The notes: generated by a model not told the origin, from the letters alone. Shown: positions 18,218 through 27,679, counted from the stretch's first letter. The stretch is 64,000 nucleotides of DNA from Streptococcus salivarius (GCF_000785515.1 NZ_CP009913.1:1764001-1828000), one strand, 5' to 3'. Made by a program: numbers and translations.

Positions 18218-18353
18218 AGGTTAGCCGTCATGGATAGCCAGGAAATAGACCTATTATATCGAACCGCTCTCCCGACTATTTCACTCAACCTAAACTACTT
18301 TCAAATAGCAAAGGCAGGAGTCCCTACAAAACACTTCTATGCTATCCTTTTCT

Positions 18354-18863
18354 CTAGTTAAACCTACTTTGGTAAATTAAATTAAACAACCACTGAAGAT
18401 TGATTAATGGTTTTGCTTGAGCATCAATCACTGGTTGGACGGTCTCTCTAATTTCTTTTAGGACTTTTCGTTGATTATATTTAATAGTATGATAACGTTT
18501 GTCAAAAGCATGTTGGATAGAAAAATGACGATTAAGAAGATACTTATCATCTGATTCCGAATGAAAAAATAGAACGCCATTTGTAAAACTTAATATAGAT
18601 GTTTTCGTTCCTTTTTCTCTAGTTATTGCGTACGATCCGTCATCATCATAGCTAATACCATCTATTTCCGGTGTATAGGCCCAACCCATATTTTCCATCA
18701 GCATAATGATGTCCGGCTCTGTCCCCTCCTTATGAGGAATATGCTGAGCATAATAAACAGAGTTAAATTTTATATTAATAAAAGTAAATAGGCTCATTCC
18801 TAAGACTGTATACAGCCCTATAATTAGTCCTACAAAAATCGCTAAAATATTTCTTTTTTGCAT
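18354..18863 (-). CDS. Membrane-anchored protein of unknown function
   Basis: About 169 residues from ATG 18863 (AGAAGATAAGG upstream); a longer frame of 26 more codons has no SD. One N-terminal membrane helix (ILAIFVGLIIGLYTVLGM) is followed by an extracellular or cytosolic globular part rich in charged and aromatic residues. No motif recognised. Codon use is AT-rich compared with the ATPase gene next door. It stands alone between the ATPase promoter region and the divergent ybaB. Confidence 0.6.
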   Translation of the reverse strand: MQKRNILAIFVGLIIGLYTVLGMSLFTFINIKFNSVYYAQHIPHKEGTEPDIIMLMENMGWAYTPEIDGISYDDDGSYAITREKGTKTSILSFTNGVLFFHSESDDKYLLNRHFSIQHAFDKRYHTIKYNQRKVLKEIRETVQPVIDAQAKPLINLQWLFNLIYQSRFN

Positions 18864-19037
18864 CCTTATCTTCTCTTTCTTTTTTATCTCCAATCGAATT
18901 TTGACTGGATTAACAATAAACCATTGTACAGTATTTATCACAAGTCTTACAATTTAATGATTTGTACTTGCTCAAACATTTGTTATGAATATGAAAAAAT
19001 CAAGTCTTTATAAATTTCTCCAATGCCTCTCCCCACT

Positions 19038-19065
19038 TTGTCAATCAAGCTAAACATGGTATAAT
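19038..19065 (+). promoter_or_regulatory. Promoter of ybaB
   Basis: TTGTCA, 16-nt spacer, TATAAT with TGG just before it (extended -10). Leader about 95 nt. Confidence 0.8.
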
Positions 19066-19165
19066 AGTTAAGATTTTTATACTACTTATTTCTGGTCAGA
19101 AGTGGGCAGTAAAATTTAAGAAACAGGGGCTAATCCCTTGATATGAAAGGAATCTAGAATCTATT

Positions 19166-19465
19166 ATGATGAACATGCAGAACATGATGAAGCAAGCTCA
19201 AAAGCTTCAGAAACAAATGGAAAAAAGCCAAGCTGAATTGGCTGCTACAACCTTCACTGGAAAATCAGCACAAGACTTAGTTGTTGCTGAATTAACTGGT
19301 GACAAAAAAGTGGTTAACATCACTTTCTCTGATGCTGTCGTGGATCCTGATGATGTGGAAACACTTCAAGATATGACTGTTCAAGCACTTAACAATGCTC
19401 TTGGACAAATTGATGAAGCGACTAAAAAATCAATGGGTGCCTTTGCAGGTAAATTGCCATTCTAA
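19166..19465 (+). CDS. ybaB: YbaB/EbfC family nucleoid-associated protein
   Basis: 99 residues. N-terminal [20 protein letters not shown] helix, then the beta-sheet DNA-binding domain '[26 protein letters not shown]', and a C-terminal '[10 protein letters not shown]'. Dimeric DNA-binding protein often encoded beside recR in other bacteria; here it is a single-gene unit with its own promoter and terminator. Start could be either of two adjacent ATGs. The nearest SD-like AAAGGA is 15 nt away, farther than usual. Confidence 0.93.
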   Translation: MMNMQNMMKQAQKLQKQMEKSQAELAATTFTGKSAQDLVVAELTGDKKVVNITFSDAVVDPDDVETLQDMTVQALNNALGQIDEATKKSMGAFAGKLPF

Positions 19466-19470
19466 AAAAT

Positions 19471-19498
19471 AAAAAGGAATCTCGCGGTTCCTTTTTTC
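19471..19498 (+). terminator. Terminator of ybaB
   Basis: AAAAAGGAA, loop TCTCGCGG, TTCCTTTTTT. Confidence 0.8.
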
Positions 19499-19532
19499 TA
19501 TACACTCATTAAGCAATTCAGTCATAACATAC

Positions 19533-19565
19533 AAAAGACTTGGACAAGAAATCCAAGTCTTTTTG
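19533..19565. terminator. Bidirectional terminator between ybaB and the secreted-protein gene
   Basis: 11-bp stem AAAGACTTGGA / TCCAAGTCTTT with loop CAAGAAA; T runs on both strands (T5 on plus, T4 on minus). It serves the convergent minus-strand gene and backs up the ybaB terminator. Confidence 0.8.
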
Positions 19566-19584
19566 TGATAGTCATATAAAAATT

Positions 19585-20202
19585 TTATTCTTCAACCAAA
19601 GCAAGACCTGACTGTGCGTCTTCTTCATTGGCCAATTTATAGCGATTCTTTTGACCTAAGTAGATGCTCGCTGAATTTAATGAACTTTCTAAAGTAGGGT
19701 AATTCACATCTTCGTTCGCTGTTTGGGTAGGTACAGGTCCTGAAATTAATAGCTCATCATCATTCTTGACATAAATCTGGTATTCTCCAACTTCGCTAGT
19801 TTGAGCTAAAATCTCATTCAACAAGTCTGGGTCGAGCGTTTGAGCGACGCCATCAACCACTTGATTGGAGTCCTGCTTATGCTCCGACGAATCCACTACT
19901 TCAGTGATAACGATGTAATCAGGAGTTTCCTCATCTGAAGTCTTAGATCCTTCAGTTTCTGGCTGTTTTTGTCCAGATGTATCTTGTTTCTTCGTATCTT
20001 GAGCTTGCCCATCATGAGTCTTCAATTCCTCATCACTAACGGTTTGAACCTTAGTTTGATTGGCATCTAAATCAAGTTTTGGCGCTTCTTTAACGTCAGC
20101 TGAAGCTCCACTGGTACCCATGAATAGAGCTAGAGTCCCCAAAGTAGTAATCAAGCTGATTATTGATTTGCCGATAAAACCATTATTTTTTTTCTTATTC
20201 AT
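19585..20202 (-). CDS. Secreted protein of unknown function
   Basis: 205 residues. Signal peptide: MNKKK basic start, hydrophobic core SIISLITTLGTLALFMG, cleavage near ASA-DV (about residue 36). Then a long acidic, Gln/Thr/Lys-rich disordered part (residues 37-100) and a compact C-terminal part with 'EYQIYVKNDDELLISG' and 'SASIYLGQKNRYKL'. There is no LPxTG anchor, lipobox or cysteine, so it should be released. Streptococcal surface proteins often share this plan; it could be a shortened relative, but no break in frame is visible. Confidence 0.75.
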   Translation of the reverse strand: MNKKKNNGFIGKSIISLITTLGTLALFMGTSGASADVKEAPKLDLDANQTKVQTVSDEELKTHDGQAQDTKKQDTSGQKQPETEGSKTSDEETPDYIVITEVVDSSEHKQDSNQVVDGVAQTLDPDLLNEILAQTSEVGEYQIYVKNDDELLISGPVPTQTANEDVNYPTLESSLNSASIYLGQKNRYKLANEEDAQSGLALVEE

Positions 20203-21305
20203 AAATCCCTCACTATTTGTTTGGTTAGCTCTAACTGGCTAACAACCGAGTCCAATTTGCTGCTGTAGAAGGTAAAAGGTTGATTGAGCTGTTTGACCAA
20301 CCCTTCACCCAGATAACAATCTTAGCATGCAAAATCCTTGATTTCAAGTATTTCTTTAATTTTTAAGCATTTTAAATAAATGACAACTTCATGTCTTAAA
20401 ATTGATGACAATCTATTATCAGATTAGCTTTTTTAAGCTATGCAAATGGTAATTTCTTTAAGTAGTACTTAGGGAAACAATACTTGTTTTTTAGACAGAT
20501 TCTTCAAAAACCACTTTTGCTGACTCATCTCCCCCAAAATTTTATCGGATAGCAAAATTCTGTCCAAACACTTTAAATGTAACTATAAAATAGAATTCTT
20601 GAGTAAGAATGTCGAACTCTCAATACCCTAAAATAAGATTAGAAACTAAAGTCCCTCAATTAGTTCAAAGAAAGTTACAACAAAAGGATTTATAAACAAC
20701 TTTATAAACCACCTCCCAATAAACAACTCATTCTAAAAATGTACATCCCTCATTTAGATATCACATTTTAAGGTAATCACAACTTCTTTAAAAATAACTA
20801 ACACAAAAAAACGATTACCAAAAGGCCCCTATTTCCCAATGAATAAATTAACCCTTATAGAAAATGTATCCTCCAAATTCAAAAAAATGGCGGTATTCTG
20901 GATAGATCCGTGCTCGAAACTATGAAAAACTCTTTATTCATCATCGACTCTGACGCAAAAGCAGATTCCCTATGACAACCCTATTATGAAACATTTACCG
21001 ACCTAAACTCTCCGACAATGATGTAAATTTGGAAAAACAGTAAATCTACTCAGTAAAAGACTAAAAATAACCTAACTTTATAACTATTTCACCAAATTTT
21101 CACCTCACTCAAAGCTCATCTAGAATAGTTTTTTCTCATGTGTAAACGCTTCGCTCAAATTTCTGTCACATGTAAGAAAATCTTATCGTCTTTTAAACCT
21201 TTTTTTTGCTTCAAAACCTAGATATTCCAAGGAAAATCCGTTACAATAGAGTACGGAAAGATAGGTAATTATCAGCATCATTATTTTCGTATGAAAGGGA
21301 AATTC
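20203..21305. other. 1.1-kb AT-rich non-coding region
   Basis: No frame above 40 codons has an SD on either strand, and no remnant of a recognisable protein was found. Near its right end, 21131-21180 carries an imperfect inverted repeat (TTTTCTCATGTG and CACATGTAAGAAAA). TACAAT at 21242-21247 is the best -10 for the ABC operon, but with a poor -35. Confidence 0.6.
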
Positions 21306-22007
21306 ATGGCTTATATTCAAATGAAGCATAGCTATAAACGCTATAAAACCGGTGATCTGGAAATTATCGCAAACAACGACGTAAGCTTTGATATTGAAAA
21401 AGGGGAGCTTGTCGTCATTCTCGGTGCCTCTGGTGCCGGGAAATCAACCGTTCTTAACATCTTGGGTGGTATGGACACCAATGACGAAGGCCGCGTCATT
21501 ATTGATGGTAAGGATATCTCTGAATACACAGCTAAAGAACTGACAACATATCGTCGTGAGGACGTTGGCTTTGTGTTCCAATTTTACAACTTAGTTTCAA
21601 ACCTTACGGCCAGGGAAAACGTCGAACTAGCATCTGAAATCGTTCCAAACGCTAAAGATGCTACTCAAACACTCGTCGAAGTCGGTTTGGGAGGCCGCTT
21701 AGACAATTTCCCATCACAACTATCTGGTGGGGAGCAACAACGTGTCGCTATTGCACGCGCCGTTGCCAAAAATCCAAAGATTCTTCTTTGTGATGAGCCA
21801 ACAGGGGCTCTGGATTATCAAACTGGGAAACAAATCCTGACCCTCCTTCAAGAAATGGCTCGCAAACAGGGAACAACTGTTATTATCGTGACCCATAATG
21901 CTTCTCTAGCTCCAATTGCCGATCGTATCATTCGAATGCACGATGCCAAGATTAAGAGTGTGGAACTTAATCCTAATCCACAAAAAATCGAGGACTTGGA
22001 ATACTAG
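21306..22007 (+). CDS. ABC transporter ATP-binding protein (MacB/LolD/SalX type)
   Basis: About 233 residues; ATG 21306 follows AAAGGGA, whereas an in-frame ATG 15 nt earlier overlaps that SD. Walker [11 protein letters not shown]-loop [21 protein letters not shown] (typical of FtsX-linked ATPases), signature [14 protein letters not shown], Walker [12 protein letters not shown], and the switch His in VTHN. It pairs with the FtsX-type permease 14 nt downstream; such pairs export or resist antimicrobial peptides or extract lipoproteins. Confidence 0.93.
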   Translation: MAYIQMKHSYKRYKTGDLEIIANNDVSFDIEKGELVVILGASGAGKSTVLNILGGMDTNDEGRVIIDGKDISEYTAKELTTYRREDVGFVFQFYNLVSNLTARENVELASEIVPNAKDATQTLVEVGLGGRLDNFPSQLSGGEQQRVAIARAVAKNPKILLCDEPTGALDYQTGKQILTLLQEMARKQGTTVIIVTHNASLAPIADRIIRMHDAKIKSVELNPNPQKIEDLEY

Positions 22008-22021
22008 AAAGGAGCACCGTC

Positions 22022-24640
22022 ATGAAAAAAACAACTTATTGGAAAGATGTTTGGCGAACCTTTGTAGCTTCTAAAGGGCGTATGCTCTCTATTGCCTTAC
22101 TTATGGCACTGGGATCCTTTGCCTTGATTGGTCTTAAAGTAACTTCTCCTAATATGAAAAAAACTGGGGAACACTTCTTCAAGACGCATCAAACAGCTGA
22201 CTTGAGCTTAATCAGCACTTACAGTATCAACCAAACCGATCAGGACCTTCTCAATTCGATTAAGAAAAAGAATGTAGACATCGAGTATGGTTATTTCAAA
22301 GATGCTGTCATCAAGGGGACGAATACGGCATTTCGTATTTTCTCTAAACCTAAGAAAATCTCTACTTACGACCTTATTGAGGGGAAACTTCCTACTAAGG
22401 ACGGGGAAATCGCTCTTTCTTCAACCTATAAAGAAGAATATAGCGTCGGAGATAAGATTAACTTTTCTGAGCCAGTAGATAGCTCAGGGCAAAAACAATT
22501 AAAGGAACAAACATATACCATTACTGGTTTTGTTAATTCCTCTGAACTTCTCTCTAGGAACCGCCTTGGTAATGCCAGTGCTGGTACGGGGAAACTGGAT
22601 GGCTATGCCATTGTTCCAGAGACGGACTTCACCTCTAATGATTACATGATTGCCCGCATCCGCTACAAGGATTTAGAAAATGTTAGTCCTTTTAGTGAGG
22701 AATACGCAAATAAGATTTCTGAACGAAAGGCTGAACTCAAGGAACTCTTTAAAGACGAACCTGAGAAACGCCTCGCTGAAATCAAGTCACAGTCTCAAGC
22801 TCAAATTACTCAAGCTAAACAAGAGCTTGAAACAGCACTCGCACAGACCCAGCAAATGGCTACAAGCAACCCAGCCGAAGCCGCTAACGTCAAAGAAGCT
22901 ACTACCAAAATTGAAGCCAAGCAAAAAGAACTCGAAGAAAGTCAAGCAATGGTTGATAATTTACCAGCGCCTAGCTATCAATTCTACTCTCGTCGAGAGA
23001 TTCCGGGTTCTGAGGGATATGTTGCTTATGAAAGTAATATTAACATCATTCACGATGTGAGTAACATCTTCCCTGTCGCTCTCTACTTTATGGCTGCTTT
23101 GGTTACCTTTGTAACCATGGGACGCTTTGTTGAAGAGGAACGTGGTAAGGCTGGTATCTTCAACGCCCTAGGCTACAGTAATTCGCGAATTATCCATAAA
23201 TTCGTCATTTATGGTTTGATAACGAGTATTACTGGTACAACTGCAGGTGTTATTACCGGTCATACACTACTTCCGATTCTAATCCACAATACTTATAAGA
23301 GCGATTTGCTGCTTCCTGCTTTCGAGTTGCACTTCTACCTAGGACTTACCCTTGTGGCCTTCCTTTTAGGTCTCTTATCTGCTGTGCTACCTGCCTTTGC
23401 GGTTGCCAAGAAAGAGCTCTGGGAAAAACCTTCCCAACTCCTCCTTCCAAAACCACCTCGTGCAGGAGCTAAGATTGTCCTAGAGCGTATCACACCTCTT
23501 TGGAAACGTCTCAGCTTTACGGAAAAAGTTACCATGCGTAATATTTTCCGCTATAAGCAACGGATGTTTATGACCCTCTTTGGTGTCGCAGGTTTAGGAA
23601 TTCGATCTTCTGTATCTAACCTTAACCAGCAACAGTTTGAAGACATCATTCACTATGATATGATTGTTGCCAAGCAACCAAATACGTCAAGTGCTTTGGA
23701 TGAGGAACTCACTAAACTCCTCGATAGCAAGGACGTTAAAGAATACTTGAATGTCCATTTTGAAACCTTGCAAAAAATTGCCGGTAGCAACAAGGACACC
23801 CAAGAAATCTCAACCCTTGTCTTTAACGACCGTGACGATAAACTCGTTGATAGTTACGTTAGCTTGCATGACCGAGACCGTAATAAGACTCTCAAGCTAT
23901 CTAATGACGGAGCTATTATCTCTGAAAAAATGGCAAAACTCCTAAACCTAAAGGTTGGAGATACCATTACTGTGCAAAACAGTCAGGATGAATCTGTCAA
24001 GATTAAAATAGCTGGTATCACTGAAATGTACATGGGGCATTTCCTCTTTATGAATGCTAGCTACTACCAAAAAGCTTTTGGGACACCTTCAGTGAATAAT
24101 GCCAACCTTGTTACTCTCGCTGAACCAACTAAGCAAAATGTTGAAAATATGGCAGCCAAATTCATCAACTTACCTAATGTTTATGGTGTTGTTCAAAACA
24201 ACAACCTAAAACTGCAAATCAGTACTATGGTCAATTCATTGACACAGGTTATTGGTATCTTGATTACGGTTTCCATTCTCCTTGCTGTGGTTGTTCTCCA
24301 TAACCTCACTAACATCAACGTTTCAGAACGTATCCACGAACTTTCAACCGTTAAGGTTCTTGGTTTCTACAATAACGAAGTATCCCTCTATATCTATCGT
24401 GAAACCATTTACCTTTCAATCATCGGTATCTTCGTAGGGTTCGGTCTTGGACAGGCACTTCACCATTATATGGTAAGCATCATTCCGCCAGATCGTATCA
24501 TGTTTGATCCATCTCTCGGATTGGCTACCTACCTTTTACCAGCTGTTCTTATCGGCATAATCCTTATTATCCTTGGCTTCGTCGTCAACAAACGTCTTGC
24601 CAAACTTAATATGCTTGAAGCCCTAAGCTCAGTTGAATAA
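22022..24640 (+). CDS. FtsX-type ABC transporter permease
   Basis: 872 residues. An N-terminal helix (SIALLMALGSFALIGL), a large extracellular domain with a coiled-coil segment (about residues 235-315, Gln/Ala/Glu-rich), a first FtsX core ('VALYFMAALVTFVTMGRFVEEERG...GIFNALGYSN'), a mid helix, a second extracellular domain and a second FtsX core ending 'ALSSVE'. In the middle, FGVAGLGIRSSVS seems to lack residues normally seen between GVAG and GLGI in this family, shortening one helix. AGGAGC precedes the ATG. Operon with the ATPase; terminator behind. Confidence 0.9.
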   Translation: MKKTTYWKDVWRTFVASKGRMLSIALLMALGSFALIGLKVTSPNMKKTGEHFFKTHQTADLSLISTYSINQTDQDLLNSIKKKNVDIEYGYFKDAVIKGTNTAFRIFSKPKKISTYDLIEGKLPTKDGEIALSSTYKEEYSVGDKINFSEPVDSSGQKQLKEQTYTITGFVNSSELLSRNRLGNASAGTGKLDGYAIVPETDFTSNDYMIARIRYKDLENVSPFSEEYANKISERKAELKELFKDEPEKRLAEIKSQSQAQITQAKQELETALAQTQQMATSNPAEAANVKEATTKIEAKQKELEESQAMVDNLPAPSYQFYSRREIPGSEGYVAYESNINIIHDVSNIFPVALYFMAALVTFVTMGRFVEEERGKAGIFNALGYSNSRIIHKFVIYGLITSITGTTAGVITGHTLLPILIHNTYKSDLLLPAFELHFYLGLTLVAFLLGLLSAVLPAFAVAKKELWEKPSQLLLPKPPRAGAKIVLERITPLWKRLSFTEKVTMRNIFRYKQRMFMTLFGVAGLGIRSSVSNLNQQQFEDIIHYDMIVAKQPNTSSALDEELTKLLDSKDVKEYLNVHFETLQKIAGSNKDTQEISTLVFNDRDDKLVDSYVSLHDRDRNKTLKLSNDGAIISEKMAKLLNLKVGDTITVQNSQDESVKIKIAGITEMYMGHFLFMNASYYQKAFGTPSVNNANLVTLAEPTKQNVENMAAKFINLPNVYGVVQNNNLKLQISTMVNSLTQVIGILITVSILLAVVVLHNLTNINVSERIHELSTVKVLGFYNNEVSLYIYRETIYLSIIGIFVGFGLGQALHHYMVSIIPPDRIMFDPSLGLATYLLPAVLIGIILIILGFVVNKRLAKLNMLEALSSVE

Positions 24641-24643
24641 GCT

Positions 24644-24679
24644 AAAAACGCCTGAGAAGTAATTCTCAAGCGTTTTTTT
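24644..24679. terminator. Bidirectional terminator between the ABC operon and the MerR gene
   Basis: AAAACGC-CTGAGAA, loop GTAA, TTCTCA-AGCGTTTTTTT; T runs on both strands, suiting the convergent genes. Confidence 0.85.
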
Positions 24680-24691
24680 GTGTTCGATAAA

Positions 24692-25420
24692 TTATTTGGT
24701 TTTAGTCTTAGCCAACTCTAGACAGTAGGACTTCACATGACAATGAGGACAAGTCAGCTTACGAGTCCTTGGTGTATGACCTGCAAGAGCAAACTCTTTA
24801 GAACTAGGATCAAAGGTCCTATGACAATTAGGACAGAGGTATTCAAACTGCTTTCTATAGTGAAACACCACTAAATTTATGGCTATGATAAATGCGGGGC
24901 AGACAACAAACAAACCTCTGGGATCCTTAAAATAATAAATGACAACCAGTAGACCCATCAGATAAAGAAGGGAGGTTAGAATGACACTCCCATACATTCT
25001 TAACTGCAAATGACGCCATGATTTTTGATTTTCCATAAGACGTGAAATGTCTGACAAATCTTCCAGCGAAAGTTGATGTCGTTTAGCAGTTGCTTTTTGC
25101 AAGTGACGGGCACGTTTTAGTTTGACCTCTATTTCCTCAGAAGACTTTTCCAAGCTTTCAATTTGGTCTGTCAACAACAGCTCTAAAACCTGTTCCCTAT
25201 TCTCCTCTTGCAAGAGTTTTTGGATTTGTTTGATTGAGAAATCCAAATCTCTTAAGAAACAAATGACTTGCAGTCGTTCCAAGTCTGATTCGTGATAGAT
25301 TCTCCGACCACCCTCTGTGACTTCAGATGGCGTCAAGATCCCTCGTTGATCATAGTACTGGACAGTCCTAACAGACACTTCTGCTGCTTTAGCCAACTCT
25401 CCTGTTGAAAACTGCGACAT
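24692..25420 (-). CDS. Membrane-anchored MerR-family regulator with zinc ribbon
   Basis: About 242 residues. The N-terminal MerR winged helix (FSTGELAKAAEVSVRTVQYY, RIYHESDLERLQVI) is followed by the dimerisation coiled coil (residues 60-125). Two hydrophobic helices come next (VILTSLLYLMGLLVVIYYF and LFVVCPAFIIAINLVVF). The C-terminal zinc-ribbon-like part has CPNC and CPHC. The ATG at 25420 has AAAGGAGG 8 nt upstream. A MerR-like dyad lies in its own promoter. It converges on the ABC operon; control of that operon is plausible, but no matching dyad was seen upstream of it. Confidence 0.88.
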   Translation of the reverse strand: MSQFSTGELAKAAEVSVRTVQYYDQRGILTPSEVTEGGRRIYHESDLERLQVICFLRDLDFSIKQIQKLLQEENREQVLELLLTDQIESLEKSSEEIEVKLKRARHLQKATAKRHQLSLEDLSDISRLMENQKSWRHLQLRMYGSVILTSLLYLMGLLVVIYYFKDPRGLFVVCPAFIIAINLVVFHYRKQFEYLCPNCHRTFDPSSKEFALAGHTPRTRKLTCPHCHVKSYCLELAKTKTK

Positions 25421-25475
25421 CTCAGTCACCTCCTTTTAAGATTTTCTATCAAAGAAGGTCTTTCACCACCTTTGA

Positions 25476-25506
25476 TACCTAGATTCTACCTTATAACGCA
25501 AGGTAA
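25476..25506 (-). promoter_or_regulatory. MerR-type operator/promoter of the regulator gene
   Basis: The dyad TACCTTATAACGCAAGGTA (plus 25487-25505) sits in a 19-nt spacer between minus-strand TTACCT (25501-25506) and TAGGTA (25476-25481). This long-spacer layout is typical of MerR-controlled promoters. Confidence 0.6.
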
Positions 25507-25594
25507 TATGCAAGCTATAACCCTAGAGGATTTTCTTTTCTTACAGAAAAAGTTAGCTATCACTCTTTACAGCCTTTACAGCTCTTGTAAAGCT

Positions 25595-26185
25595 TTAGTC
25601 GAAAAGACCGCCCAAACCTAAGGCAGCAAAAGGATTGTTACTGACTTCTTCCTGTTGTTCCAGAAGCTTGGCATTCTCATCTAATTCGAGAAACTTCTCG
25701 TAAATCTGCGCGGTCATACGAGCATCCTCCAAGCTGTTGTGACCATGTCCTTTAATTCCAAAGAATTCTGCCACACTAGTCAACTTGAGGTTGACAATAC
25801 CATTCAAATCAGAAGCACGTCGGTCAAAGGCTTCATCGAAAATATCTAAGGCATATTGATCTTCCAAGTCTAAACCATTTTCCGACAAAATAGGCAAGTC
25901 TGACTTAAGGGCATTGTAGCCGATAAGGGGTGTATCGCCAACAAAAGACTTGAAATCTGCTAGAACGGACTCTAACTTTGGTGCCTTGGCAATCTTATCC
26001 GCTGTAATTCCCGTCAAACCATTAATAAAGGACTGCAAAGGAACATCCGAATAGACAAAAGAATCAAACTGATCCACCTCCTCATGCTGCTCCATCTTAA
26101 CGGCCGATACTTGGATAATATGGCTAAACCCATCCACTGTGTTGAACTCCAAATCAAAGGCAATATAAGTTTCTAAATTTTCCAT
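25595..26185 (-). CDS. DnaQ-family 3'-5' exonuclease
   Basis: 196 residues of the DEDDh exonuclease fold: YIAFDLEFNTVDG (motif I, D and E), IGYNALKSDLPIL (motif II, Asp), and GHNSLEDARMTAQIY (motif III, His and Asp). About 30 C-terminal residues are acidic, then the tail 'FAALGLGGLFD'. The family includes the polymerase III epsilon proofreader, oligoribonucleases and stand-alone repair exonucleases; the substrate cannot be told. It lies about 50 nt downstream of rocS. Confidence 0.85.
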   Translation of the reverse strand: MENLETYIAFDLEFNTVDGFSHIIQVSAVKMEQHEEVDQFDSFVYSDVPLQSFINGLTGITADKIAKAPKLESVLADFKSFVGDTPLIGYNALKSDLPILSENGLDLEDQYALDIFDEAFDRRASDLNGIVNLKLTSVAEFFGIKGHGHNSLEDARMTAQIYEKFLELDENAKLLEQQEEVSNNPFAALGLGGLFD

Positions 26186-26205
26186 TTTATCTCCTATAAT
26201 AGTTA

Positions 26206-26233
26206 AAGCTGAGACTGAGTCCCAGCTTCTTTT
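26206..26233. terminator. Hairpin between rocS and the exonuclease gene
   Basis: AAGCTGAGAC-TGA-GTCCCAGCTT with TTCTTTTTTATTTT on the plus strand. For the minus-strand genes there is no T run after the stem, so it is at most a weak attenuator for them. Confidence 0.4.
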
Positions 26234-26770
26234 TTATTTTCCAAATAGACGTCCAAAGAAACCTTTTTTAGAAGCTTCTTCTTGTTTGGTCTGGATTTCT
26301 TCCACTTGAGCCTTGGCTTCGTCAACCTCAACCTTAGCCTCATCGAGTTCTAGTTTAAGCTCTTCCTTGTCCTTCATAGCAGTCAAGGTCAATTGTTGCT
26401 GTTGATCGATTTGCTTGTCCTTTTCAGCGATTTGAACGTCTTTGACACGCAATTGATCATCCATGTTAGACAACTGCTCATCCTTAGCCTTCAACTGAGC
26501 ATAAAGACGGGCAATCTCAGAGTTTTTCTCGTCTACAAGAATCTCTAACAACTCACGTTGCTTTGTTTCTTCATCGATTGGCTCATCGTCAAAGATGGTT
26601 TTCTTGTAGATTTCCTCCAACTTAATCAAGCCACTGCGTTTAACGACAGTAACCCCTTTAGCATTTTTTTCTAGATCTTCTTCTGGAAGTTGTTTGACAC
26701 GATTATTGACTGCTTGACGACTAACGCCAAGGATTTCAGCAATCTCGCTGACTGTCTTTTCAATACTCAT
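26234..26770 (-). CDS. rocS: Chromosome segregation regulator RocS
   Basis: 178 residues. An N-terminal helix-turn-helix (TVSEIAEILGVSRQAVNNRVKQ), a long charged coiled coil (about residues 70-160, QLKAKDEQLSNMDDQLRVKD and similar) and a C-terminal amphipathic helix KKGFFGRLFGK that should attach it to the membrane. This matches pneumococcal RocS, which binds DNA and membrane and links chromosome segregation with cell division and capsule control. Identification is by architecture and characteristic ends. Confidence 0.85.
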   Translation of the reverse strand: MSIEKTVSEIAEILGVSRQAVNNRVKQLPEEDLEKNAKGVTVVKRSGLIKLEEIYKKTIFDDEPIDEETKQRELLEILVDEKNSEIARLYAQLKAKDEQLSNMDDQLRVKDVQIAEKDKQIDQQQQLTLTAMKDKEELKLELDEAKVEVDEAKAQVEEIQTKQEEASKKGFFGRLFGK

Positions 26771-27223
26771 AATAGCCTCATTTTCTCTTGAAATGTCTTA
26801 CTATGAGAATATCACAATCACTCCTTTCTGTCAATTTGACAAGTCATTTAGCCCCTCCTAAAGACCTCCTTCCTCGTCCATTTTTCCTTTCACTCTTCAA
26901 ACAATTTACTTGATAGGAAGCAGAGCTTTTGGTAAACTATGAGTGGGTATAAATGTATATAGAAGGAAAGTCTTAGACTTAAACAATCAGTACTTCCAAA
27001 TTGGATTTGGATGGTACCGGATCTGTCATCTTTAGGAATGGTGGGAACAATTCCACAAGGTTTGGGATTTTCATTCTTGCTCCAATTATTGATAACATTT
27101 GAGCAACTTTCATTGCTTAACTGCTTGATATTGAAGCATAAATCACATTATCTTCAGCGGTCTTACTGTTGGAGTTTTTTTGTGTCTATTATACTTCTTT
27201 AATCCCGCTATTGCTATCCAAGA
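26771..27223. other. 450-nt intergenic region
   Basis: AT-rich. It contains a 63-codon plus-strand frame (27011-27202) without SD and with no recognisable product, and a TATAAA-like box near 26953. Nothing else is supported. Confidence 0.5.
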
Positions 27224-27252
27224 TTGAAAAAAGCCCCAATTTATGCCATAAT
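27224..27252 (+). promoter_or_regulatory. Promoter of the SufT-like gene
   Basis: TTGAAA (27224-27229), 17-nt spacer ending TGC, CATAAT (27247-27252); start expected near 27259. Confidence 0.75.
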
Positions 27253-27274
27253 AAACAAAAGCAAAATAGAAAGA

Positions 27275-27643
27275 ATGAGTCCTATGAAAAATTTTCGTGA
27301 TGATATTAAGGTCAATGACTTGGCCCAGCCTTTCTTAGAGCCAATCGTTGAACAAATGACGACTGTATTTGACCCTGAGATTGAGCTAGACATCTACAAC
27401 CTTGGTTTGATTTATAAAATCAACGTCGATGAAAATGGTCACTGCTATTTCCTCATGACCTTCACCGATACTGGTTGTGGTTGTGAGGAGACCATGCCTT
27501 ATGAAATTGCTGAAAAGCTAAAATCAATTGACGGCATTAACTCTGTCAAGGTAGAAACCACTTATTCACCTGTCTGGAAGATGACACGTATCAGTCGTTA
27601 TGGACGTATTGCTCTTGGTATCTCACCTCGAGGCGGAAAATAA
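27275..27643 (+). CDS. MIP18/SufT (PaaD-like) iron-sulfur assembly protein
   Basis: About 122 residues with the DUF59 fold: 'VFDPEIELDIYNLGLIYKINV' is the hallmark, then 'MTFTDTGCGCEETMPYEIAEKL', where the CGC cysteines sit in the usual TxxxC position, and 'VETTYSPVWKMTRIS'. Family members help load or transfer Fe-S clusters. Start: ATG 27275 or the in-frame ATG 27284; neither has a strong SD, and the promoter rules out the longer frame. Single gene with promoter and terminator. Confidence 0.85.
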   Translation: MSPMKNFRDDIKVNDLAQPFLEPIVEQMTTVFDPEIELDIYNLGLIYKINVDENGHCYFLMTFTDTGCGCEETMPYEIAEKLKSIDGINSVKVETTYSPVWKMTRISRYGRIALGISPRGGK

Positions 27644-27647
27644 AAGG

Positions 27648-27679
27648 AAAACCGATTGGACATTTCCAACCGGTTTTTT
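27648..27679 (+). terminator. Terminator of the SufT-like gene
   Basis: AAAACCGATTGGA, loop CATT, TCCAACCGGTTTTTT. Confidence 0.85.

Noticed and set aside
21123..21165. TGTAAACGCTTCGCT as a cre site before the ABC operon
   Set aside because: Two key positions of the cre consensus are wrong and no promoter overlaps it.
27011..27202. 63-codon plus-strand frame in the rocS-SufT intergenic region
   Set aside because: No SD, no promoter close by, no family resemblance.
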